Notes: a model not told the origin generated them from the letters alone. A stretch of 64,000 nt of DNA from Candidatus Binatia bacterium (GCA_026415395.1 JAOAHD010000007.1:248001-312000); one strand, 5' to 3'. Numbered from the stretch's first letter, positions 7,353 through 16,161 are shown. Made by a program: numbers and translations.

Positions 7353-8738
7353 ATGCAGCAACGTTTGGTTCGTTGGTTTTGGTGTACTGGCATTGCGGCT
7401 CTGTTTTGGGCTTCTGGAGCGGCGGCTTCAGTTGTCGGTCCGCCAGACTACATCGTCGGTCAAGTCACGTTCCCGGGCGCCGCAACGGGCGACGTGGCCG
7501 TGGTGGGCACGGCGGTGTTCACCGGGCAAGGCTCATTTGGGGGTGGAACCCAATCGGTGGCGCGCCGGGACTGGGACGGCACTGTCACTACCGTGGTGGC
7601 TAACCTGAACTCGATCGGCGGGCTCGCAGGTACGCATGCGTACCTGTTCATTACCGATAATGGTGGTGAGCAAAGCGGAGCGCTGACCGGCGACACAGTG
7701 TTTGCCCTACCGAATCCCACGATTGTGTCATCGCCGGTCAGCGCCGTTGGCCTGGAAATCGATGCCCCAGGCTCGATTCCTTTTGTGCAGGGAATTGCCC
7801 TCGCCCCCGATGGCGAGCCGTACGTCGGTGACGCCGCCGGTAGCGGCAGTGGCCGTGTGTTGCGACATCGTGCGTTCGGGTACCCACCGTTCGACACGTT
7901 GTTCACGGGCTACGACTATGTTGCGGGCTTGGCGTTCGACGAGGAGGGCCGTCTGTACTTTGGCGAGCTAACGAATAGCTTCGTCGGCCGTATCTTGCGG
8001 TACGACCCGGTCACCAATACGCACGCGCTGATCGTCTCCGGTCTTTCCGGCGCGTATGATCAGGCGTTCGATCACCGCGGGCGCTTGTTGGTAACCGGAG
8101 GATTCACCAACGATTTCAGCAGCAGCACCATTGTTGCTGTGGATGAGTTGGGTAACGTCACCGAGTTTGCCCGTGGTTTTTCCTTCACCACGGGAATCGA
8201 TGTCGATCCGATCTCAGGGCGCGTGTACGTTGTCGACTTCGGCTCCGCCGATGTCACGACCTTCACCCCTCTCGACCGCCTGGTTGGCGGTGGCGGCGTG
8301 GCGAGCCGTGATTGCATGAGCGAATTTTCTGATGTTGTGCCGTTGCTCAACCGCAAGGGCCAACCCACTTCCAAATCTGAGTGCCGCGATGGCGACGCGT
8401 GCGATCGCGACGGTGCTGCGAACGGCACCTGTACCTTCGCCGTGGGTGTATGTATGCGCGTACCCCGGACAGGCTGCACGGTGCCGGGTTTGGCAAGCAT
8501 CGAGATCGCGCAGCCGGGTCAGGCTGCTTTAGACACCAGTGTGCAGACGCTCTTAGCAGCAGCCCAGGCGAACTTGGGCGGTACTGGTCCGGTGTGTGTC
8601 GGACCTGTTCCCGTGCAGGTGCCGCTGGTCTCCACGCCGCGAGGTTTGCGGCCGGGACGCAAGGCCCTGCGAGTCCGCGTGCGGGACGCTGCGCAAAGGA
8701 CGGACATAGATCGGTTGACGTTGCGGTGCCTACCATAA
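7353..8738 (+). CDS. Secreted NHL/SMP30-like beta-propeller protein, first gene of the B12 operon
   Basis: A 461-residue secreted protein. A signal peptide (RLVRWFWCTGIAALFWASGAAA) is followed by a propeller-like region with repeats such as GIALAPDGEPYVGD and GLAFDEEGRLYFGE. From residue 320 there is a separate Cys-containing module ending in RPGRKALRVRVRD and DRLTLRCLP. That module recurs in the 968-residue protein at 50762-53668. The start is the ATG at 7353, with GGGAGG six bases upstream; the frame is open further 5' but runs into the leader. Being directly behind the B12 riboswitch, it probably serves cobalamin capture or acts at the cell surface. That role is inferred from context only. 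Confidence 0.8.
   Translation: MQQRLVRWFWCTGIAALFWASGAAASVVGPPDYIVGQVTFPGAATGDVAVVGTAVFTGQGSFGGGTQSVARRDWDGTVTTVVANLNSIGGLAGTHAYLFITDNGGEQSGALTGDTVFALPNPTIVSSPVSAVGLEIDAPGSIPFVQGIALAPDGEPYVGDAAGSGSGRVLRHRAFGYPPFDTLFTGYDYVAGLAFDEEGRLYFGELTNSFVGRILRYDPVTNTHALIVSGLSGAYDQAFDHRGRLLVTGGFTNDFSSSTIVAVDELGNVTEFARGFSFTTGIDVDPISGRVYVVDFGSADVTTFTPLDRLVGGGGVASRDCMSEFSDVVPLLNRKGQPTSKSECRDGDACDRDGAANGTCTFAVGVCMRVPRTGCTVPGLASIEIAQPGQAALDTSVQTLLAAAQANLGGTGPVCVGPVPVQVPLVSTPRGLRPGRKALRVRVRDAAQRTDIDRLTLRCLP
8310..8735 (+). other. Cys-rich C-terminal module shared with the 968-residue secreted protein
   Basis: Residues 320-461 of the preceding protein start at DCMSEF. They contain CRDGDACDRDG, NGTCTFAVGVC and GPVPVQVPL, and end with LRPGRKALRVRV and LTLRCLP. 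The same order of motifs (CYEGDPRCDID, NSCTIPVQLC, APVAVVVPL, IRPGTRTLRVIA, LKIQCLP) occurs at 52985-53509. The module is therefore mobile between architectures. I do not know a named family for it. Confidence 0.6.
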
Positions 8739-8775
8739 GTGGCGGCTTGCCGCCCGTGGAAACGCGCTGGCGAGC

Positions 8776-9756
8776 ATGAACCCACCTGTCTGTCGCGTCG
8801 TGGCGGCGTGCCGACCAGCGGGGGTGCGCTGCCACGCGCGCCGGCGGTGGTGGTTGTTCGTGGTACCCATCTTCGTTGCGCTGGTTCCGAACACTGGCTG
8901 GGCGGGCCCGTTTGCGGATGCGGTGGTTGCTTTTCGCCCAGGAGCGGGAGCAGGCTACGGACAAGACCGACTTCCTGAAGTGGTCCTCGGCCCACCACAC
9001 GGCGGTGGGCTGCTCGAGGGTTCGCTCGATGTCGTATCGCTCGGACACGGCGGCGAGATCGTGTTGCGCTTCGATCCGCCAGTGGCGTGCGACGGCCCGG
9101 GGCCGGATCTCTTGGTGTTCGAGAACGCGTTCCATGTTGGATCAGCAACCGGACCAGTGTTCGCCGAGCTCGCCTTTGTCGCCGTGAGCCAAGATGGCGT
9201 GCACTTTCGCGAGTTTCCCTGGAATGCGCAGACTTGGGACGGTTTAGCCGGCAAGACCCCGGTATTAAGCAATCCCGAAAACGGCATCGATCCGCGCGAT
9301 CCAAGCGTAGCCGGTGGCGATGCCTTCGATTTGGCACAAGTCGGCTTGGAGTGGATCCGCTTTGTGCGCATCACCGACGTCGGCAACTTAATTGACGATC
9401 CGGGCAACCGCTTGCCCGGGGGAGGCACCGCAGGTTTCGATTTAGATGCGGTTGCGGCAGTATATCCCTGCACTCCGGAGACAGCGGCGAGTCCCTCGCC
9501 CACGCCGTCCCTGAACGCAACGCCAACGGCCACGCCGACACCTTCGACCACGCCGACGCCCACGGCCACACCGCAGCCTCCGCCGACTAGCTCGCCAACG
9601 GCGATGTGCCCGATCGCAGAGGCACTGTGGAATGCGTTGTTCGAGAGCTCGGTGGCTGCCGACTGGAACGACGATGGCAGGCTATCGGTGGCCGACCTTG
9701 TGGCAGCGCTGCGTCAGGACGCGTGTAGCCAGAGGGCTGCGCCGACGAGATTTTAG
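8776..9756 (+). CDS. Secreted cell-surface protein with Thr/Pro linker and EF-hand-like C-terminus
   Basis: A 326-residue protein. A basic stretch and hydrophobic segment (RRRWWLFVVPIFVALVPNTGWA, about 22-43) look like a signal peptide. The main domain (about 44-231) begins with VVAFRPGAGAGYG and contains DLLVFENAF and FDLDAVAAV. This resembles uncharacterised cell-surface proteins that I recall seeing next to B12-type TonB receptors. A Thr/Pro/Ser linker spans about 237-276. It ends with one EF-hand-like loop, DWNDDGRLSVAD (296-307), similar to half a dockerin. The start codon has no clear ribosome site. It lies between the propeller gene and the receptor gene in the riboswitch operon. Confidence 0.72.
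   Translation: MNPPVCRVVAACRPAGVRCHARRRWWLFVVPIFVALVPNTGWAGPFADAVVAFRPGAGAGYGQDRLPEVVLGPPHGGGLLEGSLDVVSLGHGGEIVLRFDPPVACDGPGPDLLVFENAFHVGSATGPVFAELAFVAVSQDGVHFREFPWNAQTWDGLAGKTPVLSNPENGIDPRDPSVAGGDAFDLAQVGLEWIRFVRITDVGNLIDDPGNRLPGGGTAGFDLDAVAAVYPCTPETAASPSPTPSLNATPTATPTPSTTPTPTATPQPPPTSSPTAMCPIAEALWNALFESSVAADWNDDGRLSVADLVAALRQDACSQRAAPTRF
9484..9603 (+). repeat. Thr/Pro/Ser-rich linker repeats
   Basis: The DNA repeats short ACGCCGACG-like units that encode PTPTATPTPS-type sequence for about 40 residues. Such stretches act as extended linkers, often glycosylated, that hold surface domains away from the envelope. Confidence 0.7.
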
Positions 9757-9774
9757 GCAGGGGAGTGCGCGGCG

Positions 9775-11808
9775 GTGTGGAGAAGAGTCGAGGTTGGGGT
9801 GTTGCTCCTTGTGAGCAGCGTACTCGGAGGCCTCGCTCGTGTCGGTGCCGTTGCTCGCGCGGAAATCCACGAAAGAATTACCGTACGAGCCTCTCCCCTT
9901 GCGGAAGGCCGCGCGCATGCTCCGACCGCGTTTGTCAACTCTGTGGAGACGGAGCGGTACGCTGACGAGCTCGAAAGCGTAACGGATGCCGTGGCAGACA
10001 CCGTGGGCGTCAGCGTGCGCCGCTACGGCGGACTCGGGGCCTTTAGCACCTTGTCTATTCGTGGCTCCGGGGCGAACGAAGTGCAGGTGTATTTCGATGG
10101 CATTCCCCTTTCGCGGGCACAAAACGAAGTGGTCAACCTAGCGGACCTCCCGCTCGATAGCCTCGAGCGCATCGACATCTACCGCGGTACCACGCCAGTC
10201 AACTTCGGCGTGGCTGGCATTGGGGGTACCGTGAACCTGATCCCGAAGAAGCCGACCGACACGCCGTACCGGCAAGCAACGCTCGGGTACGGGTCGTTTA
10301 CGACTCGAAAAGCGAGCGGTACGATCGTGGAACGGGTGGGCAAGTTTCAGTTGTTCGGGAACGTTGCGTATCTCGGGAGCGCGGGGAATTTTCGCTTTCG
10401 CAGCGACAACGACACTCCTTTCAATCCTCTCGACGACCGCGACGCAACACGGGTGCACAACTCCTTTGACAGTGTCTCGATGCTTTGGCGGGCGCGCCGA
10501 GAGTGGGATACGGGCAGGTGGGCTGATGTGTTGCAGGAGCTGTTTTGGAAGGAGAACGACTTACCCGGCCGTGGCGCCAACCCATCGCTGCATGCTTGGG
10601 CGGGCCGGCTTCGGCTCTTGCAAGCTGCGCGCGGCCGTGCGGCGGCTTGGCCGGCGTCGTCGATCGATACCGAAGGTCAAGTGTTTTTCGTTTTCGATCG
10701 GTCGCACTTCCGCGACCCCTTCGGCGAGCTAGGTGCCGGGCAGCAGAATCGCCGAGACGATTCCTGGCTCGTCGGTGCCAATACGACAACGACGGTCTAC
10801 GCTTCCTACACGCAAACGCTTTCGGCGTTTCTGGAGGGAACGCGCGAAGAGTTTGTGCCGGAGAATACGGCCGTGCGTGCTCCGCGCGAGCCCAACGCTG
10901 TGCGCTGGCGGCTTGCGCCCGTGTTCCAGCATCAATGGGAGTTGTGGCGAGCTGCCGTCTTGCTTGTTCCCACGATGCGTGTCGAATGGGTGTACGACCG
11001 CTCCGACGGCGCCTGGCAAAGCTTCGGGCGCGTGATTCCGCCTTTAGAGCGCGAGACCAGGCTGTGGAGCCCGAGCATCGGTGCAGAGTGGCGGTTGGCG
11101 GCCGGCTTGGTGCTGCGTGGAAACTTAGGTCGTTATGGGCGCACGCCGAATTTCACAGAGCTCTTCGGCAACACCGGCAGTGTGATCGGCAACCCGGAGT
11201 TGCGCTCGGAGCAGGCGTGGAATCGCGACATTGGGTTCCGTTGGCAACGCAACTTTTCCGCCCACGACCTTTCTCTCCAGAGTGAGTATGCGTATTTCAA
11301 CAACGACGTCGAGCGCTTGATCGTGTTCGTGCAGCGCTCCGCCGCGATCTTCAAGCCGGAAAACGTTGGCCGAGCGCGACTCCGCGGTCATGAGGCAGGG
11401 TTGCGTCTGGACTGGCGGAAGCAGCTCCTCATCGATGCCAATTACACCTGGCAGGAGCCAGAAAACCGCAGCTCGGTGCTCGGAGGCATTTACCTTGGGA
11501 AACGACTTCCGGGGCGTCCGCAACACGAACTGTACACGCGGGTCGGCCTATCGCTCGGTCCGGTGTCACCGTTCTTCGAGTTCAACTATGTCAGCGGAAA
11601 CTTCCTCGACCAGGCCAACTACGACGCTGTACCGGCGCGCACGGTGCATAACCTCGGCCTCAAGTGCGAGTTGCCATATGGGTTCCGGGCCACGCTGCAG
11701 TTGCGCAATGCAACCGATAACCAAATTTCGGACGTTGCCGGTTTCCCGCTGCCTGGCCGCGCGATCCTCGCGACGGTGACCTGGAACCTCTCAGGGAGCA
11801 GACAATGA
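9775..11808 (+). CDS. btuB: TonB-dependent receptor, BtuB-like
   Basis: A 677-residue outer-membrane receptor. It starts at GTG 9775, with AGGGGAG upstream, and has a signal peptide ending near ARA. ERITV just after the signal may be the TonB box. The plug domain is recognisable: VRRYGGLGAFSTLSIRGSGANEV, then VYFDGIPLSRA, LPLDSLERIDIYRG and IGGTVNLIPK. The rest is a beta-barrel rich in aromatic and alternating residues, with a typical late motif RNATDNQISDVAGFPLPGR. The riboswitch and the downstream btuF and btuC point to cobalamin as substrate. The stop overlaps the next start as ATGA. Confidence 0.88.
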   Translation: MWRRVEVGVLLLVSSVLGGLARVGAVARAEIHERITVRASPLAEGRAHAPTAFVNSVETERYADELESVTDAVADTVGVSVRRYGGLGAFSTLSIRGSGANEVQVYFDGIPLSRAQNEVVNLADLPLDSLERIDIYRGTTPVNFGVAGIGGTVNLIPKKPTDTPYRQATLGYGSFTTRKASGTIVERVGKFQLFGNVAYLGSAGNFRFRSDNDTPFNPLDDRDATRVHNSFDSVSMLWRARREWDTGRWADVLQELFWKENDLPGRGANPSLHAWAGRLRLLQAARGRAAAWPASSIDTEGQVFFVFDRSHFRDPFGELGAGQQNRRDDSWLVGANTTTTVYASYTQTLSAFLEGTREEFVPENTAVRAPREPNAVRWRLAPVFQHQWELWRAAVLLVPTMRVEWVYDRSDGAWQSFGRVIPPLERETRLWSPSIGAEWRLAAGLVLRGNLGRYGRTPNFTELFGNTGSVIGNPELRSEQAWNRDIGFRWQRNFSAHDLSLQSEYAYFNNDVERLIVFVQRSAAIFKPENVGRARLRGHEAGLRLDWRKQLLIDANYTWQEPENRSSVLGGIYLGKRLPGRPQHELYTRVGLSLGPVSPFFEFNYVSGNFLDQANYDAVPARTVHNLGLKCELPYGFRATLQLRNATDNQISDVAGFPLPGRAILATVTWNLSGSRQ

Positions 11809-13094
11809 ACAAGGACCACGGTTGCCAACTTCTCTGGGCATGGGCGCTGTGTGTGTTCCTCGAAGCCGCATGCTTCGCGGCTGCAGTGCCCGCGGCGCCA
11901 GTGCTGCCGGGAGACTGCAATGTGGACGACAGTGTTACGGTCGATGAAGTGATCCAGCTCGTTCGCATCGGCTTAGGTGAAGCGGAACTGCGCGACTGCC
12001 CAGCGGGAGACGGGAATCGTGACGGGGTGGTCACGATCGAGGAAATCGTGGCTGCTGTGCAAGAGTTGCTCACCGCCCCGGCGCTGCCTCCCGTTGCGTT
12101 CGTGACGGCAACGGACTTTCAAACCGGGGGCTTCGCTTTGGTCGATGCAGAACCCCCGTTTGCCGTCCAGCCGACCACTCCCGCCCGCCGCCTCGGGGCT
12201 GATCCGGTGGCTCGGGTGTTTGGTCGCCGGGTGTATGTGGTCAACCGCTTCGGCAGCGATAATTTGCAAGTCCTTGATGCGGCTGGTGGATTCCGCAGCG
12301 TCGTGCAGTGTTCGACCGGCAACGGTTCGAATCCGCAGGACATTGCGTTTCGTACGGGCGTAGTGGCCTACATGCCCTTGCTTGCGCGGCCATGGGTTCT
12401 CAAGGTTAATCCCCATCCAGCGTCGGATTGCAGTGACTTTGTTCTCGGCCAAATTGACCTGCGTGCGTTCGTTGATGCTGACGGGAGTCCGGAGGCCAAC
12501 CAAGCGGCGGTTGTGGGCGAGCGCTTGTTTGTCACTCTTGAACGTTTGGAAAACTTCTCCCCGGTGCGGAACGGGACGCTTGTGGTGGTCGATACCCGCA
12601 CCGATGAGGTCACAGGGGCTGTGGAGCTGAGTGCGCCGAATCCGTTCGGCATGACCAAGGGGCTCACGGTCCGTGGCGATTCGCTGTACGTTTCCCTCGT
12701 GGGGCAGTTCGGAGTTGCCGATGGTGGGATCGAGGCTGTGAACTTGGAGACCTTGCGCGCTTCGGGTTTGCTGCTGAACGAAGAGGAATTGGGCGGGGAT
12801 GTGACGGATTTCGTCTTAGTCGACGAGGATTTGGGTTACGCGATTATCTCCCGGCCGGATTTTGCCACAAGCCTGGTACGCTTTAGCTTGCGGCGCCGCC
12901 AGGTGGAGACGATCGTACCGGCAAGCGATGGCTTGTCCGATATCGAGGCCAGCAATCGCGGGTATCTGTTCCTCACCGACCGTAATCTGCACCGTCCTGG
13001 CGTGCGGGTGTTTCGCACCTTCGATGGTGTAGAGCTGACACCGGCACCGCTGTTCACCGGTTTGCCACCCTTCGACCTGGTGTTTCTCCAGTGA
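11805..13094 (+). CDS. Secreted beta-propeller protein with N-terminal dockerin-like EF-hand pair (possible BtuG analogue)
   Basis: A 429-residue protein with a signal peptide. Two EF-hand-type loops follow: DCNVDDSVTVDE (37-48) and DGNRDGVVTIEE (69-80), each with the D-x-N-x-D pattern of type I dockerins. From about residue 95 the rest is YncE-like propeller sequence: RRVYVVNRFGSDNLQVLD, GTLVVVDTRTDEV, GLTVRGDSLYVS. The start overlaps the btuB stop by four bases and the stop overlaps the btuF start, so it is translated within the B12 uptake unit. In Bacteroides, the surface propeller BtuG sits beside BtuB and captures B12. Analogy to BtuG is inference from architecture and position, not demonstrated homology. 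Confidence 0.75.
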   Translation: MNKDHGCQLLWAWALCVFLEAACFAAAVPAAPVLPGDCNVDDSVTVDEVIQLVRIGLGEAELRDCPAGDGNRDGVVTIEEIVAAVQELLTAPALPPVAFVTATDFQTGGFALVDAEPPFAVQPTTPARRLGADPVARVFGRRVYVVNRFGSDNLQVLDAAGGFRSVVQCSTGNGSNPQDIAFRTGVVAYMPLLARPWVLKVNPHPASDCSDFVLGQIDLRAFVDADGSPEANQAAVVGERLFVTLERLENFSPVRNGTLVVVDTRTDEVTGAVELSAPNPFGMTKGLTVRGDSLYVSLVGQFGVADGGIEAVNLETLRASGLLLNEEELGGDVTDFVLVDEDLGYAIISRPDFATSLVRFSLRRRQVETIVPASDGLSDIEASNRGYLFLTDRNLHRPGVRVFRTFDGVELTPAPLFTGLPPFDLVFLQ

Positions 13095-13999
13095 GGCTGA
13101 CTTTGCAAAACACTCGTGCTGCTCGTGGATTGCGGTGCTTGGTTTCTGCCGCTGTTCTCGCTTGCGTGTGCTTGCTCGCAAGGGCGGGAGGCGTTGCGCG
13201 TGCCGATGGTGCGCCGCAACGCATCGTGTCGTTGGCTCCGGCGCTCACGGAGCTCGTGTTTGCATTGGGCGTCGGCGACCGCCTCGTCGGCGCCACGGCG
13301 CAGTGTGACTTCCCTCCGCAAGCGCTCACACTCCCGAGAGTGGGCACGTTTCTCTCTCCCAACGTGGAAGCGGTGCTTCATGCCCGTCCGGACATCGTGC
13401 TGGTCAGCCCGAGCCCGGGGAATCGCCGTGCGGTTGAGCAGCTCCGGAACTTGGGTTTGCGCGTGTTCGTCGTAGATCCGCAGACCGTGCAAGACCTGGC
13501 TGCAACCGTGCGCCAAGTGGGCAAGGCGTTGGGGGTCGAAGAACATGCGGATCGCCTTGCAGATCGTTTCGTTGCCTCGATAGAAGCCACGCAGCGCCTT
13601 GTTGCTAGTTGTCCCCCTCGAAAGGTGTTGTTCGTGGTTGGTCGGAACCCGCTGATTGCGGTTGGCTCTGGAACGATGCAGGATGAACTCATTCACCTGG
13701 CCGGTGGGACAAACGTGGTCCGCGCGCACGGTTGGCCAAAGGTTTCGATCGAGTCTGTTCTCCAGGCAGGCCCCGAGGTCATCATCGATGCCACAATGGG
13801 TAGTGACAGCACGAATGCAGGCGATGGGGTGGCCTTTTGGGACCAATTTCCCCTGTTGCCCGCCGTGAAAAACCGGCGTGTTGTGATTCGGGCTGACGAC
13901 CGCATCCTCCGCCCGGGTCCGCGCTTGCCGGAGGGACTGCGGGCGCTAGCAGAAGACATCCATCCGGAAGCGTTCACGAACGTGGCTCCAGCCGAGTGA
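13091..13999 (+). CDS. btuF: Periplasmic cobalamin-binding protein
   Basis: A 302-residue class III solute-binding protein. It starts at GTG 13091, giving a GTGA overlap with the previous stop. A signal peptide ends near VARADG. The characteristic BtuF opening is RIVSLAPALTELVFALG followed by GATAQCDFP, with the second lobe around PPRKVLFVVGRNPLIAVG and a helix-linker middle. It carries cobalamin from the receptor to the BtuC permease. The order propeller, btuF, btuC and the shared riboswitch support B12 over siderophore transport. Confidence 0.88.
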   Translation: MRLTLQNTRAARGLRCLVSAAVLACVCLLARAGGVARADGAPQRIVSLAPALTELVFALGVGDRLVGATAQCDFPPQALTLPRVGTFLSPNVEAVLHARPDIVLVSPSPGNRRAVEQLRNLGLRVFVVDPQTVQDLAATVRQVGKALGVEEHADRLADRFVASIEATQRLVASCPPRKVLFVVGRNPLIAVGSGTMQDELIHLAGGTNVVRAHGWPKVSIESVLQAGPEVIIDATMGSDSTNAGDGVAFWDQFPLLPAVKNRRVVIRADDRILRPGPRLPEGLRALAEDIHPEAFTNVAPAE

Positions 14000-14006
14000 C
14001 AGCACC

Positions 14007-15083
14007 ATGCACCCTGATGGCGTCGGGCCGAGCGCGTGGTCGCGCTCATGGTCGCTACCGCGGCAGAGTGAGCGCCCGTACCTGACCCGCAAACGCGTGG
14101 TCGTTGTGTTGGCCGTTCTTACGTTCACTTTGCTCGCCACTATGGTGGTTGCGGCTGTGGTGGGGAATGTGTCCTTGCATTGGAGCCAGGTGCTTTGGGG
14201 TTCCGAAGGCAGCGTCGATCGCACCATCCTTTTCGGCACGCGTTTGCCGCGCATCGCTCTGGCTGCGGTCATGGGTGCTGCACTCGGGTTGGCGGGAGCC
14301 ACATTGCAGGGGTTGCTGCGGAATCCGTTGGCCGAACCCCACTTGATTGGGGTTTCTGGGGGTGCGGCGTTAGGAGCGACGTTGGCGGTGGTGGTGGGTG
14401 GTCGGGCTGTGCTCGGGAAGATGTGGGTTTTGCCGCTCGCGGCGGCGGCAGGTGCGTTCGTGTCGGTAGCGGTACTGTACAAAATCTCGCTGATTCACGG
14501 ACGCCTGCAGCCGCATGTGCTGTTGCTGGCGGGCGTTGTTTACAATGCGTTTGCCGGCGCGGTCATTTTGTTCGTGAATTTCTTGGCCGATTTCTATCAG
14601 GCTCAAGGGCTGCTCTCGTGGTTGGTCGGCAGCGTAGCGGCCTATGGATACGATCTCGTGCTGCCGGCGGCAGCATACTGCGGGCTTGCGGGTGTGTGGT
14701 TGTGCAGCCAGGCGCGTGGCCTCGATTTATTGAGCCTTGGCGAGGAGAGTGCTTGGCAACTGGGGGCAGACGTCGAACGCGTGCGGCGCGTGGCTTTTCT
14801 CGGCTCCTCTTTGCTCGTCGGTGCTGTGGTGGCCGTGAGCGGTATGATTGGCTTTGTGGGCTTGATCGTGCCGCACACTCTGCGCGGGCTCTGTGGCGCG
14901 GATCACCGGCTGTTGCTGCCAGCGTCCGCCCTGGGAGGCGCAATCTTTCTCGTGCTGGCAGACACAGTTGCTCGAAGCTTGGTCTCTGGGGTGGAAATTC
15001 CCGTGGGCGTGGTCACTGCGCTCACCGGGGGCCCTTTCTTCTTGTACCTTTTGCGCCGAGAACAGCGGCGTTTTTACACGTAA
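14007..15083 (+). CDS. btuC: ABC transporter permease, cobalamin type
   Basis: A 358-residue FecCD/BtuC-family permease with about ten hydrophobic helices. Family motifs are TRLPRIALAAVMGAALGLAGATLQGLLRNPLAEPHLIGVSGGA in the first third and SGMIGFVGLIVPHTLR late, the coupling-helix region. The N-terminus has about 30 extra hydrophilic residues before the first helix. It lies 7 bases after btuF. The expected ATPase gene btuD does not follow; the next gene is an unrelated barrel protein. Confidence 0.9.
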   Translation: MHPDGVGPSAWSRSWSLPRQSERPYLTRKRVVVVLAVLTFTLLATMVVAAVVGNVSLHWSQVLWGSEGSVDRTILFGTRLPRIALAAVMGAALGLAGATLQGLLRNPLAEPHLIGVSGGAALGATLAVVVGGRAVLGKMWVLPLAAAAGAFVSVAVLYKISLIHGRLQPHVLLLAGVVYNAFAGAVILFVNFLADFYQAQGLLSWLVGSVAAYGYDLVLPAAAYCGLAGVWLCSQARGLDLLSLGEESAWQLGADVERVRRVAFLGSSLLVGAVVAVSGMIGFVGLIVPHTLRGLCGADHRLLLPASALGGAIFLVLADTVARSLVSGVEIPVGVVTALTGGPFFLYLLRREQRRFYT

Positions 15084-15324
15084 CGCTCGTTTTCCCAGGC
15101 CGGAAACCGAGCCGTCCGGGAAGTGTGTCGAACGCGGCTCGTCTCTGCATGGGCTGGCTGCGTTGGTCCCCCGAGCAGGGGTTCCTGTGACGGTCGTGCA
15201 TTCCAGCCACGGCGATATTTCCAGGCCGTGTCGCCTTGACACCGGCGTAGCACTTGTGGAAGCAAGGGCGCGGTAGAGCTTCTGCCAAAACGTGGCAGGC
15301 CGCGAGGGAAAGGAGGTTGGGAGC

Positions 15325-16161
15325 ATGGTCAAGCGTGTGGGGATGGCGGTGTTCGCAAGTGTGTGGCTTTTCGGGGTGGCGGCATCGGCTCAAGAAGCGC
15401 AGACGAAAGCCGCGGGAATTTCGCGCAGTTTCGATCGCTACGAACAAGAAGCCGCAGTGAGCGAGGGGTTCTGGGTCGAAGGCGCGGCTGGCGTGGTGCA
15501 GGACGTGGTCAAGGATGCCGTCGGCAACAAGACCACCAGTTCGGTGGACTTCGGTGCGCTGCGGGCGAGCTACGGGATGGACATGTTCGAAGCCGGTCTG
15601 ACATTCCCCTTCTGGCAACACTCCGAGGTGGAGGTTCGCCAGGGCTCAAATGTCCGCAGCCGCGGTGAAGAAGGCCCGGGTGACGTCTCCTTATTTGCCA
15701 AGGTGCTTCCGTTGCGCAGCGAGTATTTGGATGCGGGCGCGGGCTTGCAGGTGAGCTTCCCCACCGGCGACGAAGACAAGAACTTGGGCATCGGGGAGGT
15801 GGGAGTACTGCCGTTTGCGACGGTGGCGGCCCATCTCGCACCGTTTGCTGTGCGCGCGCACGGTGGATATCGGTTTGTCTCGGATATCACGCCCACGGCC
15901 CGCGAAGCGATCGTATACGGCGGGGGAATTTTTTACATGTGGAACGAACAGCTTGCCCTGCGCTCGGAGATCAACGGGGCGATTGTGGATGTTCCCGGCA
16001 AAGAGAACTTTGACTTGATCCTGTGGCAACCCGGCGTGGACGTTCGACTGCCGATGGGTGGCTACGACATTTTGCTTCGACCCACCGGGACTTACGGAAT
16101 TAACGAGGAGTCCCCAGATTGGGGCTTTGGCGGTTCGATCACCGTGTGGGCGAGGCCGTAA
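15325..16161 (+). CDS. Predicted outer-membrane beta-barrel protein
   Basis: A 278-residue protein with a clear signal peptide (GMAVFASVWLFGVAASAQ). It has alternating polar/apolar strands with phrases such as EAGLTFPFWQ, GPGDVSLFAKVLPL and GAGLQVSFPTGDEDKNLGIGEVGVLPF, seen in uncharacterised transporter-like outer-membrane barrels. The start is ATG 15325, with AGGAGG eight bases upstream. It follows the B12 operon after about 240 bases without a gene and may be its own unit. Its function is unknown. Confidence 0.65.
   Translation: MVKRVGMAVFASVWLFGVAASAQEAQTKAAGISRSFDRYEQEAAVSEGFWVEGAAGVVQDVVKDAVGNKTTSSVDFGALRASYGMDMFEAGLTFPFWQHSEVEVRQGSNVRSRGEEGPGDVSLFAKVLPLRSEYLDAGAGLQVSFPTGDEDKNLGIGEVGVLPFATVAAHLAPFAVRAHGGYRFVSDITPTAREAIVYGGGIFYMWNEQLALRSEINGAIVDVPGKENFDLILWQPGVDVRLPMGGYDILLRPTGTYGINEESPDWGFGGSITVWARP

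Noticed and set aside
10545-11285. Long open frame on the plus strand inside btuB
   Set aside because: It is an alternate-frame shadow of the receptor gene, rich in Arg/Ala/Ser with no ribosome site or recognisable motifs.
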